From Candidatus Cloacimonetes bacterium 4572_55 (GTDB lineage: Bacteria; 4572-55), in contig NBMB01000031.1 in assembly GCA_002084765.1 (NCBI GenBank), positions 1 through 64,000 on the forward strand: 64,000 nucleotides of DNA, read 5' to 3'. The notes under the pieces were generated by a model that worked only from the letters and a program-made list of their open reading frames with translations, did no database searches and was not told the origin of the DNA. Positions 47,733 to 57,114 of the stretch are shown here, in pieces; the stretch's first letter is position 1; every line of letters starts with the position of its first letter. Made by a program: the position numbers and the translations under genes.

Positions 47733-49184
47733 ATGAAACGAGTCGTAATTAATATATTGATACTTTTTTTTGTTTCATTTTTTATCCAATCTGGAACGAT
47801 CGGTTTTGCCCAGGATGAGAACGGATCAAAAGAAGATAGCGTGGACGGATTGTCACAGACAATTACGCTGGATGCGGACGATGCTTTTTTGCCGTCAATT
47901 TTGACAATTCTTGCGCAAAAAAGCGGCTATAACATCGTGACAGGTCCTGGAGTCAGCGACAAGCAACGGGTGTCGATTCATCTGAAAGATACGCCTATAT
48001 CCGAGGCGGTCAATTTGGTCGTGCGGGCAGCGGGTCTCTCCTATGAAGTTGTGGGAACCTCTTTTCTGGTAGGAAGTTTCGAGACCTTATCAAAGGAAGA
48101 GGTCGGATTGAATTCGCATGTGATTGAGCTGCAATTTGCCGACGCTTACGATACCCGTGAGATGCTCGAAGATCTGACGCAAAATATCCAAGTGGATCCG
48201 AGCGGCAATCGATTGATTATACGCACCAGTCCAAAGATTATCGACGAGGTGCGTAAAGTGGTGCGCCTGGTGGATCAGCCCTCAATGCAAATTATGCTGG
48301 ATACGAGAATTATCGAAGTGTCCGGCGGAAATTTGGAGGAATACGGCATTGATTGGGAACGGCTGAATCACATCACATCTATCTGGGTTGAGACGCCCTT
48401 GGATTATGTGACCGAAGTCGATGACAATGGCACAGTGCGCAGACGATCCCAATCCGGAACAGGACGCGATCCGGAAGATCAAGATTTCGGAGGTCAAACG
48501 CCAGAATTAGACAAACTGCCTGAAAAATATACTTTTCAGCAGCTTGATGGGTTTAGTGACATCGGTTATTTTAGTCGTCAACTGGAAGCGTTTGACATCA
48601 CACTGGACTATATGCTTCAGAATAACAAGGCAAAGCTTCTGGCAAATACCTCGTTGGTCACAATGAACAACAGAGAAGCCAGTCTGCACATCGGAGAGGT
48701 GATCCCCTTTATCGTCACCAGTCAAGATGAAGTGATGATCGAACGAGAGAGGGTCGGCACGATGCTGAAAGTTACCCCGAAGGTCAATACGGATGGTTAT
48801 ATTACCACCACTATAGAACCAGAGGTTAGTTCCGTGATCGAGCTGATCAATGGCGAAATCCCTCGCACAAAGGTTCGCACCGCAAAGACTACAGTTATTG
48901 TAAAAGACGGACAACGGATTATTATCGGCGGATTGATCAGCAGCCAAGAGCGGGAAACGATGAACTCCATTCCACTGTTGAGTAGAATTCCGTTTATCGG
49001 TAAATTTTTTACTCATAAGGATTTTGAAACCCGTGAGACCGATCTGTTGATCGAAATTACTCCCCACATTTTGCATGACGGAAGAGCGGCAAAGGGCGTA
49101 AAATCGACTCTGGAGCGCGGGATGTATTATGATGAGATGAGAAAATCTCTTGATAATGAGGAAGAAAAGGAAGAATTAAAGTGA
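47733..49184 (+). CDS. pilQ: Type IV pilus secretin PilQ
   Basis: 483 residues, short for PilQ because it has no AMIN domains. A signal peptide (ILILFFVSFFIQSGTIGFAQ), an STN-like domain (ITLDADDAFLPSILTILAQK), one N1-type domain (VIELQFADAYDTREMLEDL) and the secretin core (LDTRIIEVSGGNLEEYGIDW, ... GQRIIIGGLISSQERE, TDLLIEITPHIL) are visible. It makes the outer-membrane gate for the pilus. Length and domain plan are closer to a minimal GspD/PilQ. Confidence 0.88.
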   Translation: MKRVVINILILFFVSFFIQSGTIGFAQDENGSKEDSVDGLSQTITLDADDAFLPSILTILAQKSGYNIVTGPGVSDKQRVSIHLKDTPISEAVNLVVRAAGLSYEVVGTSFLVGSFETLSKEEVGLNSHVIELQFADAYDTREMLEDLTQNIQVDPSGNRLIIRTSPKIIDEVRKVVRLVDQPSMQIMLDTRIIEVSGGNLEEYGIDWERLNHITSIWVETPLDYVTEVDDNGTVRRRSQSGTGRDPEDQDFGGQTPELDKLPEKYTFQQLDGFSDIGYFSRQLEAFDITLDYMLQNNKAKLLANTSLVTMNNREASLHIGEVIPFIVTSQDEVMIERERVGTMLKVTPKVNTDGYITTTIEPEVSSVIELINGEIPRTKVRTAKTTVIVKDGQRIIIGGLISSQERETMNSIPLLSRIPFIGKFFTHKDFETRETDLLIEITPHILHDGRAAKGVKSTLERGMYYDEMRKSLDNEEEKEELK

Positions 49185-49446
49185 GATACTCGACTTGTTT
49201 GGGGCTTACTGAAATGCATTAAGAGGTAAGGGAGGTGTTAATAAAAAAAAATAGAAAATTTTTTTCGTCTCATCATTTCCCGGCATAAATTTTTATTTCT
49301 TATCCTGCTGTTCACAGTGATTCTAAACGTCCTAACGGGTAGTGCAATTATTTGTTTTGAATGTATTAAATCCCATCAATTCCTATCAATTCCTATCAAT
49401 TCCTATCAATTCCTATCAATTCCCACTAATATATAAGGAGGGGAGC
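49185..49446. other. Intergenic region with 10-bp tandem repeats
   Basis: Holds AT-rich sequence and, at 49371-49430, six contiguous 10-bp units (see repeat entry). The strong AAGGAGG site at its right end belongs to the lipoprotein gene at 49447. Confidence 0.6.
49371..49430 (+). repeat. 10-bp tandem repeat (about 6 units) before the Ig-domain lipoprotein
   Basis: TCCTATCAAT is repeated four times exactly (49381-49420), with TCCCATCAAT before and TCCCACTAAT after. The array ends about 16 bp before the start codon at 49447. The unit length equals one helical turn, so copy-number changes would move upstream elements by whole turns. Confidence 0.85.
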
Positions 49447-51237
49447 ATGCTTTTATCGAGAAAAAATTTTATAGTGTGGTTTCTATTTTTTACTCTTGTA
49501 TTCACCGCGATTCTGACCGGATGTAGCAAACGGGATTCTGCAGAGCAAATCTCAACGGACCCAACCGTAGGGGCCAAGGTAGACCTGTTGTCATTGACTG
49601 CGATTCCTTCGTCCGTGACGATTGACACCGTGGGCACGTCAGGAGAAAGCGATATTGTTGTCTTAGCAAAAACAAGCGAAAATGTCGGCGTACCGAATGT
49701 GGAGGTTATTTTATCAACCGATTTGGGTTATGTGCAGAGCTTGGTTCGCACGGACTCCACCGGTTCTGCGACAGTTAAGATCAATAACGCAGGCTCTGAC
49801 GGAACAGCTACTATCAAGGCTTACACGGTGGCCGAATCCGGTGATACGCTGCGGGCGGAAACTACGGTTGAGTTTAATATCAACCAACAAGATCCGACTA
49901 ACGAGATATTAAGATTGCAAGCTGAGCCTACTATCATTTTTTCTGATAACAACGAGACCACATCAACAATAAGGGTCTTGTTGACTGATCTAAACGGGGA
50001 GCCGATTCCAGACCGAACTATTTATTTTTCTGCGGTCGGTCAAGAGACTGGCGGCGCAATCGGTTCGATCGAACAAACAGTAGAGACCAATGAAAGTGGG
50101 CGAGATTCGCTCATATTCGGCGATGGCGGCGACGAGGGCGTGGCAATGATCATCGGACGGTCCAATATGTCCTTGGAAAATTCGGCAAAGGACACGCTCT
50201 TTATTACGATTGAAGCGGTGCCTTCTGATTCTATAGCGAGTATCGAGCTGGAAGTCGATGACTTTGACATCCAAGTTAAAGGCACGGGTGGAGACGAAAC
50301 AGCGACCTATATGGCATGGCTTTATGATGAGAATAACAATCTTGTCCCAGACGGAAAACAGGTCACATTCGAAATTCTCTACTCCCCGGATTCGCTTGTC
50401 TATTTTAACAGTCCGTATCTCCAAACCGTGAATTCGGCTACCGCGGGTGGAGTGGCTACCGCGCTGATTTATAGCGGAAGATCATCGGGAACAGTCCGGG
50501 TGAGAGCCACTGCGGCAAGCATTGTAGCGGAAAATTCTCAGGTTGTGATAGGCGCGGGACCTCCGGCGATAATCAGCGTTTTTCACGACGCGGAGGGCGA
50601 GCCGATCGGCGGCGGAATGTGGCAGATCGGCGTCAGTGCTGTGGTGGACGATCAGTATGGAAATTCGGTCGCGCATGGCACCGCGGTCTTTTTTGAACTG
50701 AACCCGCCGGAGCATCCGTCAGTCATCTATCCCTTTGCCTACACAGGAAATGGGGTGGATGGCGTCTGTAGTGTCGAAGTCGATTCGACAGGCGGCATCG
50801 CATTTACCTGCTTAGAATACTCAGCACTCCAGATGTTCTCACAAGTGGTCATTATCGCGTCAAGCGATACCGTGTCCGGGCAACTCCTGGCGACTTTGCC
50901 TTTCCAGAACCCAGAAGATGGATCGCTTTTGATGATTGTGATTCCCACGGTGATCTATTGCGGCGGAGGACAAGCCACTGCGCAAGTCACCGCGATACTA
51001 CTTGATGGATACGGTTACCCGGTCAGCGGAGGAACAATCGTATTCGAGAATGCCGTGGCGGGACAGATATTAAGCAATCCAGTTGTCACGGACGAGAACG
51101 GAGAGGCCCCAACCCTGATCCGTTTTACGCAAAGCGACTTCCCAGGCGAAGCCACACAGGTAACTGCGATTGTACGATCAAAACTCCAAGGGTATGACTT
51201 GATAAGCGACGATGTAAGTATTACTGTTTTCAAATAA
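49447..51237 (+). CDS. Lipoprotein with Ig-like (Big_1/invasin-type) repeats
   Basis: About 596 residues from the ATG at 49447, chosen for the AAGGAGGGGAGC site and the signal peptide it gives; an upstream frame start at 49342 would read through the tandem repeat. The lipobox is AILTGCSKRD. The mature part is made of repeated beta-sandwich units of about 100 residues with the Big_1 pattern: SDIVVLAKTSENVGVPNVEV, STIRVLLTDLNGEPIPDRTI, YMAWLYDENNNLVPDGKQV, ISAVVDDQYGN-like and LLDGYGYPVSGGTIVFENAV. Likely exposed on the surface, perhaps an adhesin or pilus-associated protein because it sits between pilQ and pilB. A terminator follows. Confidence 0.78.
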   Translation: MLLSRKNFIVWFLFFTLVFTAILTGCSKRDSAEQISTDPTVGAKVDLLSLTAIPSSVTIDTVGTSGESDIVVLAKTSENVGVPNVEVILSTDLGYVQSLVRTDSTGSATVKINNAGSDGTATIKAYTVAESGDTLRAETTVEFNINQQDPTNEILRLQAEPTIIFSDNNETTSTIRVLLTDLNGEPIPDRTIYFSAVGQETGGAIGSIEQTVETNESGRDSLIFGDGGDEGVAMIIGRSNMSLENSAKDTLFITIEAVPSDSIASIELEVDDFDIQVKGTGGDETATYMAWLYDENNNLVPDGKQVTFEILYSPDSLVYFNSPYLQTVNSATAGGVATALIYSGRSSGTVRVRATAASIVAENSQVVIGAGPPAIISVFHDAEGEPIGGGMWQIGVSAVVDDQYGNSVAHGTAVFFELNPPEHPSVIYPFAYTGNGVDGVCSVEVDSTGGIAFTCLEYSALQMFSQVVIIASSDTVSGQLLATLPFQNPEDGSLLMIVIPTVIYCGGGQATAQVTAILLDGYGYPVSGGTIVFENAVAGQILSNPVVTDENGEAPTLIRFTQSDFPGEATQVTAIVRSKLQGYDLISDDVSITVFK

Positions 51238-51252
51238 GTGGTTGTCGATGAG

Positions 51253-51290
51253 AAAGCCGCCGTCGCCAACCCTAAGCGCGGCGGCTTTTC
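51253..51290 (+). terminator. Rho-independent terminator after the lipoprotein gene
   Basis: AAAGCCGCCG at 51253-51262 pairs with CGGCGGCTTT at 51279-51288, followed by T-rich sequence. It sits 15 bp after the lipoprotein stop codon and would separate pilB-pilC from the upstream genes. Confidence 0.85.
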
Positions 51291-51301
51291 TATTATTTAT
51301 C

Positions 51302-51328
51302 CGCAGATTTCGCAGATTTCGCAGATTT
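51302..51328. repeat. Three 9-bp repeats related to the dispersed repeat
   Basis: CGCAGATTT occurs three times at 51302-51328. The string ATCCGCAGATT is the reverse complement of the AATCTGCGGAT part of the two dispersed-repeat copies, so this may be a third, minimal fragment in opposite orientation. Confidence 0.5.
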
Positions 51329-51442
51329 TGCAATTGATCCGCTAAAAAAATCATATCAAAAAAAATGTTAATGCGCCGAAAATATAAATAATTTTTTTTA
51401 TTACGTAATTTCGAATCAAATGGACCCCAAAGGAGCTTGAGC

Positions 51443-53161
51443 TTGAGTTATAATCCGCAATTTGAGAAGATCGGGACCATCCTAGTGAAGGAAGGATTGA
51501 TCGATAAAAAGCAGTTGGACGAGGGGCTGCGGGAACAGCAACAACAGCCGAATATAAGGTTAGGCGAGCTTTTAGTTGGATTGAGTCATATCGACGAAGA
51601 TGCCCTTATGAAAGGGCTGGGTTTACAGAATGGTTATGACGTGGTAACCGAGAACGATCTGATTTCAATCGATCCAGATCTGCTGAAAAAAGTTCCGGAA
51701 TCTTTTGCAAAGGCGCATCTTCTCATCCCGTATCGGCGTCGCGGCAAAATAATTCAGGTGGCTATGCACGACCCAGAGGATATTCTTGCCACGGATAGTC
51801 TGCACCGTCTATTTGGCGGCAAGGTGGAGATTCTGATGATCGCGGCTACGACTGTGAGAGCCGCTATCGAACGCCATTATCAGAGCATCCGCCGTTCTGG
51901 AGAAGTGGACCAAGTGTTGAGCGGATTGGATATAATCTCTGCAGGTGAAGAAGAAGGCGAAGGCGTAGATATGCGCCTTTCCCAGAAAGATATGGAAGAC
52001 GCGCCGATTGTGAAGCTGGTCAATATGATTATCACAGAAGCGATCCAAACGCGATCCACGGATATTCATATCGAATCGTTGGAGGATAGGCTGAGCGTGC
52101 GCTATCGTATCGACGGCGTTTTGCAGGAGATTATGACGCCGCCAAAATCTTCTCAGATGGGTATTGTCTCCCGTGTGAAAATTCTCGCCAAGCTCAATAT
52201 TGCAGAGCGACGCCTTCCCCAAGACGGGCGCTTTACCGTTAAGTTGCCCGGACGAGAAATCGACGTCCGAACCTCGATTATGCCGACTGTCAAAGGGGAA
52301 AAGGTTGTGCTGCGTCTTTTGGACAAGTCCTCTTTTACCCTGAATCTGACCAGCCTCGGATTCGAAGAAGAGATGCTGGCAATTTTTCGCAATTGGATAC
52401 GTCGTCCGTATGGTATCATTATCGTGTCGGGTCCGACTGGCTCTGGAAAATCAACCACTTTGTATGCGTCCTTGAACGAGGTCAAGTCGACTGAGGACAA
52501 CATTATCACGGTTGAGGATCCGGTCGAGTATCAGTTGGACAGAATCAATCAGGTTCAGATCAACTCTGATATTGACTTGACTTTTTCCCGCGTGCTGCGG
52601 TCTGTTTTGCGCCAGGATCCGGATAAGCTACTTATCGGAGAGATTCGAGACCATGAGACAGCGGATATCGCCATCAAATTTTCGTTGACCGGTCATCTGG
52701 TTTTCACCACCTTGCACGCCAACGACGCGCCCTCCACGATCACCCGAATGTTGGACATCGGTGTGCCTCATTTTCTGGTCGCTTCCTCGCTAAATTTGGT
52801 GATGGCGCAGCGGCTGGTGCGGACTATATGCGTAAATTGTAAGGAATCTTACTCGCCCCGCGCCGATGTCTGGAGCCAACTTCTTTTAGACCCGAAGAAG
52901 TATACAGGCAATCGTCTCCAACGAGGAAAAGGGTGCGTGCAATGCCGGAACACAGGCTACTATGGACGAACCGGTATCTTTGAGATATTGGAAGTGAACG
53001 AGCCAGTCCGCCGATTGATTTATAACAAAGCCACGCAAGACGATATTCGAGATAAGGCTCTGGAAAATGGGATGGTCAGTCTACGAAAGAGCGGAATACG
53101 GAAGATGCTGTCTGGAGCCACATCCCCTCGTGAAGTGATGAAGACTACTATTGAGGAATAA
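51443..53161 (+). CDS. pilB: Type IV pilus extension ATPase PilB
   Basis: 572 residues. Two TTG codons, at 51437 and 51443, could start it; AAGGAG ends two bases before the first but eight before the second, so 51443 is preferred. N-terminal MshEN-type domain with the repeated pattern KIGTILVKEGLIDKKQLDEGL and RLGELLVGLSHIDEDAL, which in MshE binds cyclic di-GMP. Walker A GPTGSGKSTT (about 329), Walker B-type VLRQDPDKLLIGEIRD and the four-cysteine zinc motif CVNC ... CVQC. Powers pilus extension. pilC lies 124 bp downstream. Confidence 0.93.
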   Translation: MSYNPQFEKIGTILVKEGLIDKKQLDEGLREQQQQPNIRLGELLVGLSHIDEDALMKGLGLQNGYDVVTENDLISIDPDLLKKVPESFAKAHLLIPYRRRGKIIQVAMHDPEDILATDSLHRLFGGKVEILMIAATTVRAAIERHYQSIRRSGEVDQVLSGLDIISAGEEEGEGVDMRLSQKDMEDAPIVKLVNMIITEAIQTRSTDIHIESLEDRLSVRYRIDGVLQEIMTPPKSSQMGIVSRVKILAKLNIAERRLPQDGRFTVKLPGREIDVRTSIMPTVKGEKVVLRLLDKSSFTLNLTSLGFEEEMLAIFRNWIRRPYGIIIVSGPTGSGKSTTLYASLNEVKSTEDNIITVEDPVEYQLDRINQVQINSDIDLTFSRVLRSVLRQDPDKLLIGEIRDHETADIAIKFSLTGHLVFTTLHANDAPSTITRMLDIGVPHFLVASSLNLVMAQRLVRTICVNCKESYSPRADVWSQLLLDPKKYTGNRLQRGKGCVQCRNTGYYGRTGIFEILEVNEPVRRLIYNKATQDDIRDKALENGMVSLRKSGIRKMLSGATSPREVMKTTIEE

Positions 53162-53195
53162 CTTTTTTAATTTCCTGATAAACTAAGATAATGCC

Positions 53196-53261
53196 GTAAC
53201 GCAAAACGTGGTTCTGCCATGACTCACAATAGCAGTTGCGCGGATCAGGGTTCTGCGTTAC
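53196..53261. repeat. Stem-loop between pilB and pilC, related to the palindrome at 14810
   Basis: GTAACGCAAAAC (53196-53207) and GTTCTGCGTTAC (53250-53261) pair over 12 positions with one mismatch. The same GTAxCGCAGAAC/GTTCTGC vocabulary occurs at 14810-14836, suggesting a small dispersed palindrome family. Confidence 0.45.
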
Positions 53262-53284
53262 ATAAAAATAGTTGAGAGGACGCC

Positions 53285-54538
53285 ATGCCAACCTTTATAT
53301 ATGTTTTAAAAGACCATCGCGGGGTAAAAAAAGAGGGGTCGATTCAATCGGATACGCTGAACGCGGCTTTGAATAAGCTGTCTGAAGGTGGAAATACCGT
53401 TATTTCGGTAACAAGCTCGGCGGATAAATCAGGTAAGAAACAGGACAGTCTCCTGGATCGGTTATCCCTGGCTATCTATAAACTCCGTACCCGCGTTCCG
53501 ATGCGTACGCTGGTCTTTTTTACTCGCCAGCTTGCCACCATGTTTGCCGCGGGTCTGACGCTGGAAAAGGCGTTGGGAAATCTTGCGAACGACGAACCGA
53601 ATAAAAGATTTAAAAAAGCTCTGAGGAAGATCACCAGCGATGTGAAAAAGGGGCAGAGTTTGTCAGAAGCCCTGAGTGAGCATCCGGGGGTGTTCGACTC
53701 GCTCTATATAGCCCTGGTGAAAGCGGGCGAGATTAGCGGCACACTGACCAACAGTTTGGATGAATTGTCAAACTACTTGGAGACAGTTGAGGACACCCGA
53801 CGCAAGGTGGTCAGCGGATTGACATATCCCGCGTTTATCAGCGTTTTTCTCACCGGCGTGATAGCGGTTTTGTTGATCTGGGTGATCCCCAGTTTCCGAG
53901 ATGTGTACGCCAAATTCAACGCCGAGCTACCTCTGCCGACCCAAATGCTATTGGAGTTCAGCGCATTTGTTCAGAAAAATTTGTTCCATACCGGAGTTTT
54001 TATTATTTTCGGCTTATTGGGCATATTCGTCTTTGGCTTGACGGATCGCGGTCGTTATTTTATCGACTCGATCAAAATACGATTGCCTGTACTGGGGGTC
54101 TTGCTGGAATATTCGATTATGAGCAAATTTGCCAAGACGTTCGGAATCCTGATGGGAAGCGGCGTGCCTATAATGGAAGCACTCTCTTTATCACAAAATG
54201 TGGTGCGCAACCGGTTGATAGAGATAGCTATCCGAGATGCCCGCGGCATGGTTCGAGAGGGATATTCTATTGCTAATGCGCTGCGCAAAACAGAGCAGTT
54301 CCCCCCGACTCTTCTGCAGTTGACAGCCACCGGCGAAGAAACCGGCGAACTGGATACGCTACTCTATAAAGTCGCCGAGTTTTATGAGAAACAGTTGGAC
54401 TCTGTCGTGAAGCGAATCACCTCGCTGATCGAACCGGTAATTATCGTCTCCCTCGGAGCCGTGGTGTTGATCGTGGTGGTTGCGCTTTATTTGCCGGTTT
54501 TTGAGATGGGAAAGGCGATGAAGCGAGGAGTGAGATAA
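53285..54538 (+). CDS. pilC: Type IV pilus platform protein PilC
   Basis: 417 residues of the GspF/PilC family. The two repeated GspF domains are visible: MRTLVFFTRQLATMFAAGLT and YSIMSKFAKTFGILMGSGVP, each followed by a membrane helix, with a third helix at the end (IVSLGAVVLIVVVALYLPV). It anchors PilB and PilT in the inner membrane. The gene ends in front of a strong terminator. Confidence 0.93.
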   Translation: MPTFIYVLKDHRGVKKEGSIQSDTLNAALNKLSEGGNTVISVTSSADKSGKKQDSLLDRLSLAIYKLRTRVPMRTLVFFTRQLATMFAAGLTLEKALGNLANDEPNKRFKKALRKITSDVKKGQSLSEALSEHPGVFDSLYIALVKAGEISGTLTNSLDELSNYLETVEDTRRKVVSGLTYPAFISVFLTGVIAVLLIWVIPSFRDVYAKFNAELPLPTQMLLEFSAFVQKNLFHTGVFIIFGLLGIFVFGLTDRGRYFIDSIKIRLPVLGVLLEYSIMSKFAKTFGILMGSGVPIMEALSLSQNVVRNRLIEIAIRDARGMVREGYSIANALRKTEQFPPTLLQLTATGEETGELDTLLYKVAEFYEKQLDSVVKRITSLIEPVIIVSLGAVVLIVVVALYLPVFEMGKAMKRGVR

Positions 54539-54571
54539 GTCTGACCTCTGAGAAATTTTTGGATAAATATC

Positions 54572-54602
54572 GGGTAACGGCGAAAACCGTTACCCATTTT
54601 TG
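54572..54602 (+). terminator. Rho-independent terminator after pilC
   Basis: GGGTAACGG (54572-54580), loop CGAAAA, CCGTTACCC (54587-54595), then ATTTTTG. Separates pilC from the convergent ribonucleotide reductase gene. Confidence 0.88.
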
Positions 54603-54607
54603 TTTTA

Positions 54608-56902
54608 TCAAGCCAGATCGCAATGTCCAGAACTGCAAGCCACCTCCTGAGCCGCGGTGGTATAATCCTCTTTTTCATAACGATACAATTTTGAGTAATC
54701 GATTGTAGGAAACTCTGATACAAGCCGGTTATACTCTTCTTCCGAGATTTCCACATAAGGCATCTGATCATATTCCGCGCCAAACGCAGGCAAATACGCC
54801 ATCCCGCCAATTTTATCCTGATGCTTCCATATCCATTTTATCAAATCCAACGCCTCATCCGGCTGATACGTAATTGTGACGCTGGGATTATGCTCTGTCC
54901 AATGCAGCTTATTCTGCAGCCAATATTCGCATTGCTCGATTGCCGAACGTTCTCCACGAGTAATCGCGTTATCCGGTGCTTTCATCGGGGAATGAATCAC
55001 CCATGTTGTGGCATTTGCTACAGTTTGTCCATTTTCCGGATCCATCGGCACTCCGCTATTTTTTAGGACCTTGAATATTGGAGTATGAGCTCCCACCCGA
55101 ACATTGCGGATATAAAATTTCGACCAGCGTGCGTGAATTCCTGGCGAACAGTCCAACAACTGGGAGGAGTTGCCAGAGGGCTTGACGCAGGTAAGTGCTG
55201 CGGATTGGTTAATGCCCAATTTTTTAGCGTAGACTTGGTTAGTCTTCAGAACTGTTTGCCGGAGTCGGCTCTGAACCTCGGGCTGTCTCACAAGAGGACA
55301 ATCCAATTGTCCAGTAATATCCACGCCAAGAAGCCGCTCTTCTTCGCAATTCTTTTTCCATTCGGGTCGAAGCCCGGGAAAATGGGTCGCCATAGACTGA
55401 ATCGTGCCAATGATCGCCGCCAATTCCACCTTTTCTTGCAAGTCTTCATGTGTGTCATCAGGACGAGCCACTCCGATAGATAAATTGCAAAACTGATACG
55501 GGCGCAGGATGATCTCTCCGCAAGGATTTGTGCCGAATTTCGCAGGCTTACGGCGATCCGGAAGCGTGTTGATTGCAGCCTGACGGTTGAAAATCCCCGG
55601 CTCGCCCCGCTTGGACTCGACCATCTCTAACACATAACGAGCCACTTCCACTTGATCCAGCGTCCGAGATGGCCACACTGCTGAGTTGTTCGCATTCCAA
55701 CGTTGGCTGTTATTCCGTCCAAAATCACCGGTTTTGCAATGCCGCATCTCCATATCGTCATAATCGAACAGAGCGATCATTGCCGTGCGCCGAACGCCTC
55801 CGGAAACCGCGGCGTTGCCCACTGCGCACATGATATCGTGCGCGTCCAGAGATCGGAGAAAACCGCCCTGTCTCGCCAGAATTCGAGCGCGGGTAAACTC
55901 CAACATCTTCCGTAATGGTTCTGGTCCAGAAGCCCGACCCCCTTTGATCCGTAAGACCGATCCAGCCGGTCGAATCTGTGAGAAATCAAAGCGAATGTCC
56001 TCGCCGCAGAACCATGTCTGGAGACCGACTCGTAGCGCCTCGGCCCACCCTTCTGCGGAGTCCTCTACGACCATTTTTCGCGCAGCGCGGTGGGTCTGCC
56101 GCAAAACGCGAGGAAATTTTTCGATATACTCATTTTCGACCGTATAGCCTACGCCGCATCCGCACATGGATATAATCAGAGCCTCTACAAACGAATCCAC
56201 GCTATCGACCGGAAGATATGAGCAGTTATAAATCGTCACATTATTCCTTCTTGCGGCGGACCCAGCCATAGCCAACAATCGCATCGACGGCATGACCCTC
56301 ATATCCAAAATCGCTTGATGTAGCCGTTGATATGTCTGATCCGATAGGCGGTATTCCGACAGTTCTCTCAGAAACTCGACCGCGCGATCCACGGTCTCGA
56401 TCCAGGTCTCACGTCGACCCAACTCATAGTTGAATCGAGAATATTTATCATAAAATTGAAATTTTTGCAATTGCGTGGGGAAATATTGATCCGACTCTTT
56501 AAACGTCTCTCGAACCTCATCCGGTATTGGACGCTCTTCACGCAGCCGAGCGCGCTCAGCTCGGTACAAAATATAGCTTTTTGCCGCGTCGTACTCGCCT
56601 GCCGCTTGAAGCGTCATCTCCACAATATCCTGAACCTGCTCTACCGTGGGCTGGCTATATTTCGCGGCAACAATATTTGTCGCTTGCTTCGCCAGTTCCG
56701 ACGCCGGAGTCAGCGGCTTAATTCCAAGACCGGAAAAACAACGTCCGATCGCACGCTCGATCAAATCCACGTCAAACGGAACAATTCGTCCGTCCCGTTT
56801 GAGAATAGTTTTTGGTATCGCAACCCTGACCTTATTTGGGATGCGATACTTTAATTTCATTCTTCTTGCGCCGCCGTTTATCGGCACTACAGAGCTTACC
56901 AT
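54608..56902 (-). CDS. nrdJ: Adenosylcobalamin-dependent (class II) ribonucleotide reductase
   Basis: 764 residues. An N-terminal ATP-cone (TILKRDGRIVPFDVDLIERA) precedes the barrel, with NVTIYNCSYLPVDSVDSF and SMCGCGVGYTVENEYIEKF as in the monomeric ribonucleoside-triphosphate reductases. The active-site region is NPCGEIILRPYQFCNLS (about 460). The C-terminus ends CSSGHCDLA, the CX4C pair that is re-reduced after each turnover. It makes deoxynucleotides with B12 and needs no oxygen. An AAAGGA site precedes the ATG. No cobalamin riboswitch recognised upstream. Monocistronic. Confidence 0.9.
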   Translation of the reverse strand: MVSSVVPINGGARRMKLKYRIPNKVRVAIPKTILKRDGRIVPFDVDLIERAIGRCFSGLGIKPLTPASELAKQATNIVAAKYSQPTVEQVQDIVEMTLQAAGEYDAAKSYILYRAERARLREERPIPDEVRETFKESDQYFPTQLQKFQFYDKYSRFNYELGRRETWIETVDRAVEFLRELSEYRLSDQTYQRLHQAILDMRVMPSMRLLAMAGSAARRNNVTIYNCSYLPVDSVDSFVEALIISMCGCGVGYTVENEYIEKFPRVLRQTHRAARKMVVEDSAEGWAEALRVGLQTWFCGEDIRFDFSQIRPAGSVLRIKGGRASGPEPLRKMLEFTRARILARQGGFLRSLDAHDIMCAVGNAAVSGGVRRTAMIALFDYDDMEMRHCKTGDFGRNNSQRWNANNSAVWPSRTLDQVEVARYVLEMVESKRGEPGIFNRQAAINTLPDRRKPAKFGTNPCGEIILRPYQFCNLSIGVARPDDTHEDLQEKVELAAIIGTIQSMATHFPGLRPEWKKNCEEERLLGVDITGQLDCPLVRQPEVQSRLRQTVLKTNQVYAKKLGINQSAALTCVKPSGNSSQLLDCSPGIHARWSKFYIRNVRVGAHTPIFKVLKNSGVPMDPENGQTVANATTWVIHSPMKAPDNAITRGERSAIEQCEYWLQNKLHWTEHNPSVTITYQPDEALDLIKWIWKHQDKIGGMAYLPAFGAEYDQMPYVEISEEEYNRLVSEFPTIDYSKLYRYEKEDYTTAAQEVACSSGHCDLA

Positions 56903-57114
56903 CTCATATCCTTTCTATAACAGTTTGAATACTTAATTTAATTTAAAATGATACAGATAAAAATGTCTTTAATTTTTTTAAACATTTTTATGCACCACGG
57001 AAGTCAACTAATAAAAATAATGAAAACAAAAAAAAAATCAACCGTTGGAGATTGTTTGATATTGCGCTGGCGACTATCGGCGCGATTTTGGTTTCATTCG
57101 GGTGATTTTGTCGC

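Noticed and set aside
49371-49430. CRISPR array
   Set aside because: Units are 10 bp, directly contiguous and without spacers; no cas genes.
51302-51328. CRISPR or iteron array
   Set aside because: Three 9-bp units only, no spacers, and the string belongs to a common dispersed repeat motif.
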